Origin: CAZDGB01 sp964504645
GTDB lineage: Bacteria > Planctomycetota > Planctomycetia > Planctomycetales > Planctomycetaceae
NCBI GenBank assembly: GCA_964504645.1
Contig: CAZDGB010000031.1
Location: 1-33,142 of the forward strand
DNA length: 33,142 nucleotides
Direction of reading: 5' to 3'
Position numbers and translations under genes: made by a program. The notes beneath the pieces were generated by a model. That model saw nothing but the letters and a program-made list of their open reading frames with translations, did no database searches and was not told where the DNA came from. Positions 31,950 to 33,142 of the stretch are shown here, piece after piece (within the stretch, counting starts at the first letter, position 1; each line of letters opens with the position of its first letter).

Positions 31950-33142
31950 TTATTTTCCCATGGGACATTCGCAGTCCGCTAAAAGTTTTTTGAACTCATC
32001 CGTTTTTGAAAAATCATCTGCATGTTCGCCGAAAGTCTTTTCAACGCCATCAATGTTAATCTTGCTCCCACCTAATTTTGGATTAGCCTTCGGCTTATGA
32101 GTAGTGCGACTAATATTGTAAAGCGTCGCAAGAATACCGGGTAAGTCCGAAATATCAGCAATATTAGGATCAAGTTTACGAGCGGCATCCCACTGATCAA
32201 TAAAAACTTGAATTCCTGCGCAGGCAAGTAATACGGGATGCTGAACAATCCAATCAAGAATTTTTTGTCTATACGCCTGGGACTTTGGATCGAGCCCCTT
32301 AACCTGATCTGCTAATCCAAATAGTTTATCATTTTGAAACACCCATTCAGCGAATTCCGGCTTTATTTGTCCTGGGCCATAGGAGTTGCCTCTAAAGTTC
32401 CTTCCAACATACATAAAGCTCGCAGTTGCATCGACAGCAGCGTCAGTTCTGCCTTGACGACGTAATTCAACATAAATCGCGGCAAGCGCACCATCCAAAC
32501 AATCGCAATTCTCACCAATATCCTTTTTGATCGTTTTTATATTGTCATTAAACCACTTCAAGGTATCTTCTCGAGATAGTAGTCCAAATGGATCAATAAG
32601 CGAATGTGGTCGATTGAGGACGTATGATATTAAATTATTCATATCAAAATACCCCAAGGGATCTCTGGTTGTCCAACTGCCCAATAATGAATTGAAGGCA
32701 CGATACCTTGCCGAGTACAGCCCTATGGTAGCGTCGTAACGATACCCCGCATACAGTGTTTCCCAGCCAAAGCTGCTGGCTCGACTACCGAAGGTAGGCG
32801 TAAGAAACTTAGGCGTGCCATAGGCTTGATACGCATACCGCTCCTGAACATCGCCGCTCGTGTTGGCTAGCGCGATGACATTCCAGTTGCCGTCCTGCAA
32901 CGCGTACAGTCGCTCGTTGAGCGTACCGTTGCCGTCGGTGTCTCGGTCCCGCAGCACGCAGTCGTCGATGTACCGCAGGCCCCACACGAATTGTCGGTCG
33001 GGGTTGGCGGAATCGGGACTGGTCCCCAGCCGCTCCTCGATCGTCTGCCAGTTGGTCGTGTAGTACATGTGGCGGGTCTCATTCAGCACACCGCCCGTGT
33101 AGCTCTTCTGCACCGTCCGGTAGTTCCGCGCGTCGTACTGGT
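31950..33142 (-). CDS. RHS-repeat protein C-terminus with lysozyme-like toxin tip (5' end outside window)
   Basis: The frame is open from the right edge to TAA 31950-31952. The edge-proximal part is RHS core: QYDARNYRTVQKSYTGGVL, YALQDGNWNVIALANTSGDV, YRYDATIGLYSARYRAF and the end signature SWTTRDPLGYFDMNNLISY, then SLIDPFGL. After PFGL (from about 32579 down to 31950) about 209 residues of AT-rich DNA encode a polymorphic tip. It contains CLDGALAAIYVELRRQG, NSYGPGQIKPEFAEW, LDWIVQHPVLLACAG and LPGILATLYNIS. The S-x-G-x-x-Q-I-x-P and A-x-x-Y-N-x patterns resemble lytic transglycosylase/lysozyme folds, with the Glu of YVELRR as candidate catalytic acid. A peptidoglycan-cleaving effector is inferred. 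GTG 33113 is internal, not the start. Confidence 0.85.
   Translation of the reverse strand, partial: QYDARNYRTVQKSYTGGVLNETRHMYYTTNWQTIEERLGTSPDSANPDRQFVWGLRYIDDCVLRDRDTDGNGTLNERLYALQDGNWNVIALANTSGDVQERYAYQAYGTPKFLTPTFGSRASSFGWETLYAGYRYDATIGLYSARYRAFNSLLGSWTTRDPLGYFDMNNLISYVLNRPHSLIDPFGLLSREDTLKWFNDNIKTIKKDIGENCDCLDGALAAIYVELRRQGRTDAAVDATASFMYVGRNFRGNSYGPGQIKPEFAEWVFQNDKLFGLADQVKGLDPKSQAYRQKILDWIVQHPVLLACAGIQVFIDQWDAARKLDPNIADISDLPGILATLYNISRTTHKPKANPKLGGSKINIDGVEKTFGEHADDFSKTDEFKKLLADCECPMGK

Overview
The window is a GC-rich bacterial chromosome segment. It looks like a member of the Planctomycetota (Pirellulales/Planctomycetales-like). This is inference from protein style: a MerR/B12-type regulator of the divergent D-x-Y-x-x-P kind, a Gly/Arg-rich secreted TPR protein, planctomycete-style RHS core sequence, a degenerate YHS protein, and frequent GTG starts with variable Shine-Dalgarno use. 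No rRNA, tRNA or CRISPR array was seen.

Left region (1-7959): the 3' end of a class I fructose-bisphosphate aldolase converges on a compact six-gene minus-strand operon. In order of transcription it encodes an FAD amine-oxidase-like protein, DUF1365, two tandem cyclopropane-fatty-acid-synthase-family methyltransferases, a DUF1295 membrane reductase-like protein and a UV-damage endonuclease. Four of the five junctions overlap. A divergent MerR-type regulator with a CarH/LitR-like C-terminal domain sits opposite. Between them is a minus-strand promoter (TTGAAA-17-TAAATT) with a perfect 9-bp tandem repeat over the expected transcription start. I read this as a light/oxidative-stress membrane-lipid and DNA-repair regulon. 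All the histidines that hold cobalamin in CarH are replaced in this regulator.

Middle region (8250-11256): plus-strand single genes. These are a secreted six-repeat kelch protein, a one-cluster ferredoxin fused to a metallo-beta-lactamase fold translationally coupled to a DUF1801/YdhG-like protein, and an unknown 148-aa protein. A decayed fragment of a small lipoprotein-like gene follows.

Central metabolism block (11518-21695, minus strand): phosphoketolase, acetate kinase, glycogen debranching enzyme GlgX, a HAD phosphatase, glycerol-1-phosphate dehydrogenase and glycogen phosphorylase. ackA-glgX and glgX-HAD overlap by 4 bp, and HAD and the dehydrogenase almost touch. Together they suggest glycogen breakdown to sugar phosphates, a phosphoketolase/acetate-kinase route to ATP, and possibly DHAP to glycerol-1-P to glycerol as an NAD+ recycling branch. 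Upstream lie a LOG-family protein, a large secreted Gly/Arg-rich TPR protein, a SnoaL/DUF4440-type exported protein and a coiled-coil/degenerate-YHS protein.

Right region (26380-33142): an accessory island. It holds a tyrosine integrase remnant, a large serine recombinase with an unusual N-terminal extension and three C-terminal helix-turn-helix segments, two strong plus-strand terminators, and an RHS toxin locus on the minus strand. The RHS tip is AT-rich and looks like a lysozyme/transglycosylase-type fold. Directly after it is a small lipoprotein-like gene, probably the immunity gene, split by a frameshift at a run of nine T. A displaced RHS core fragment follows. The RHS gene runs off the right edge.
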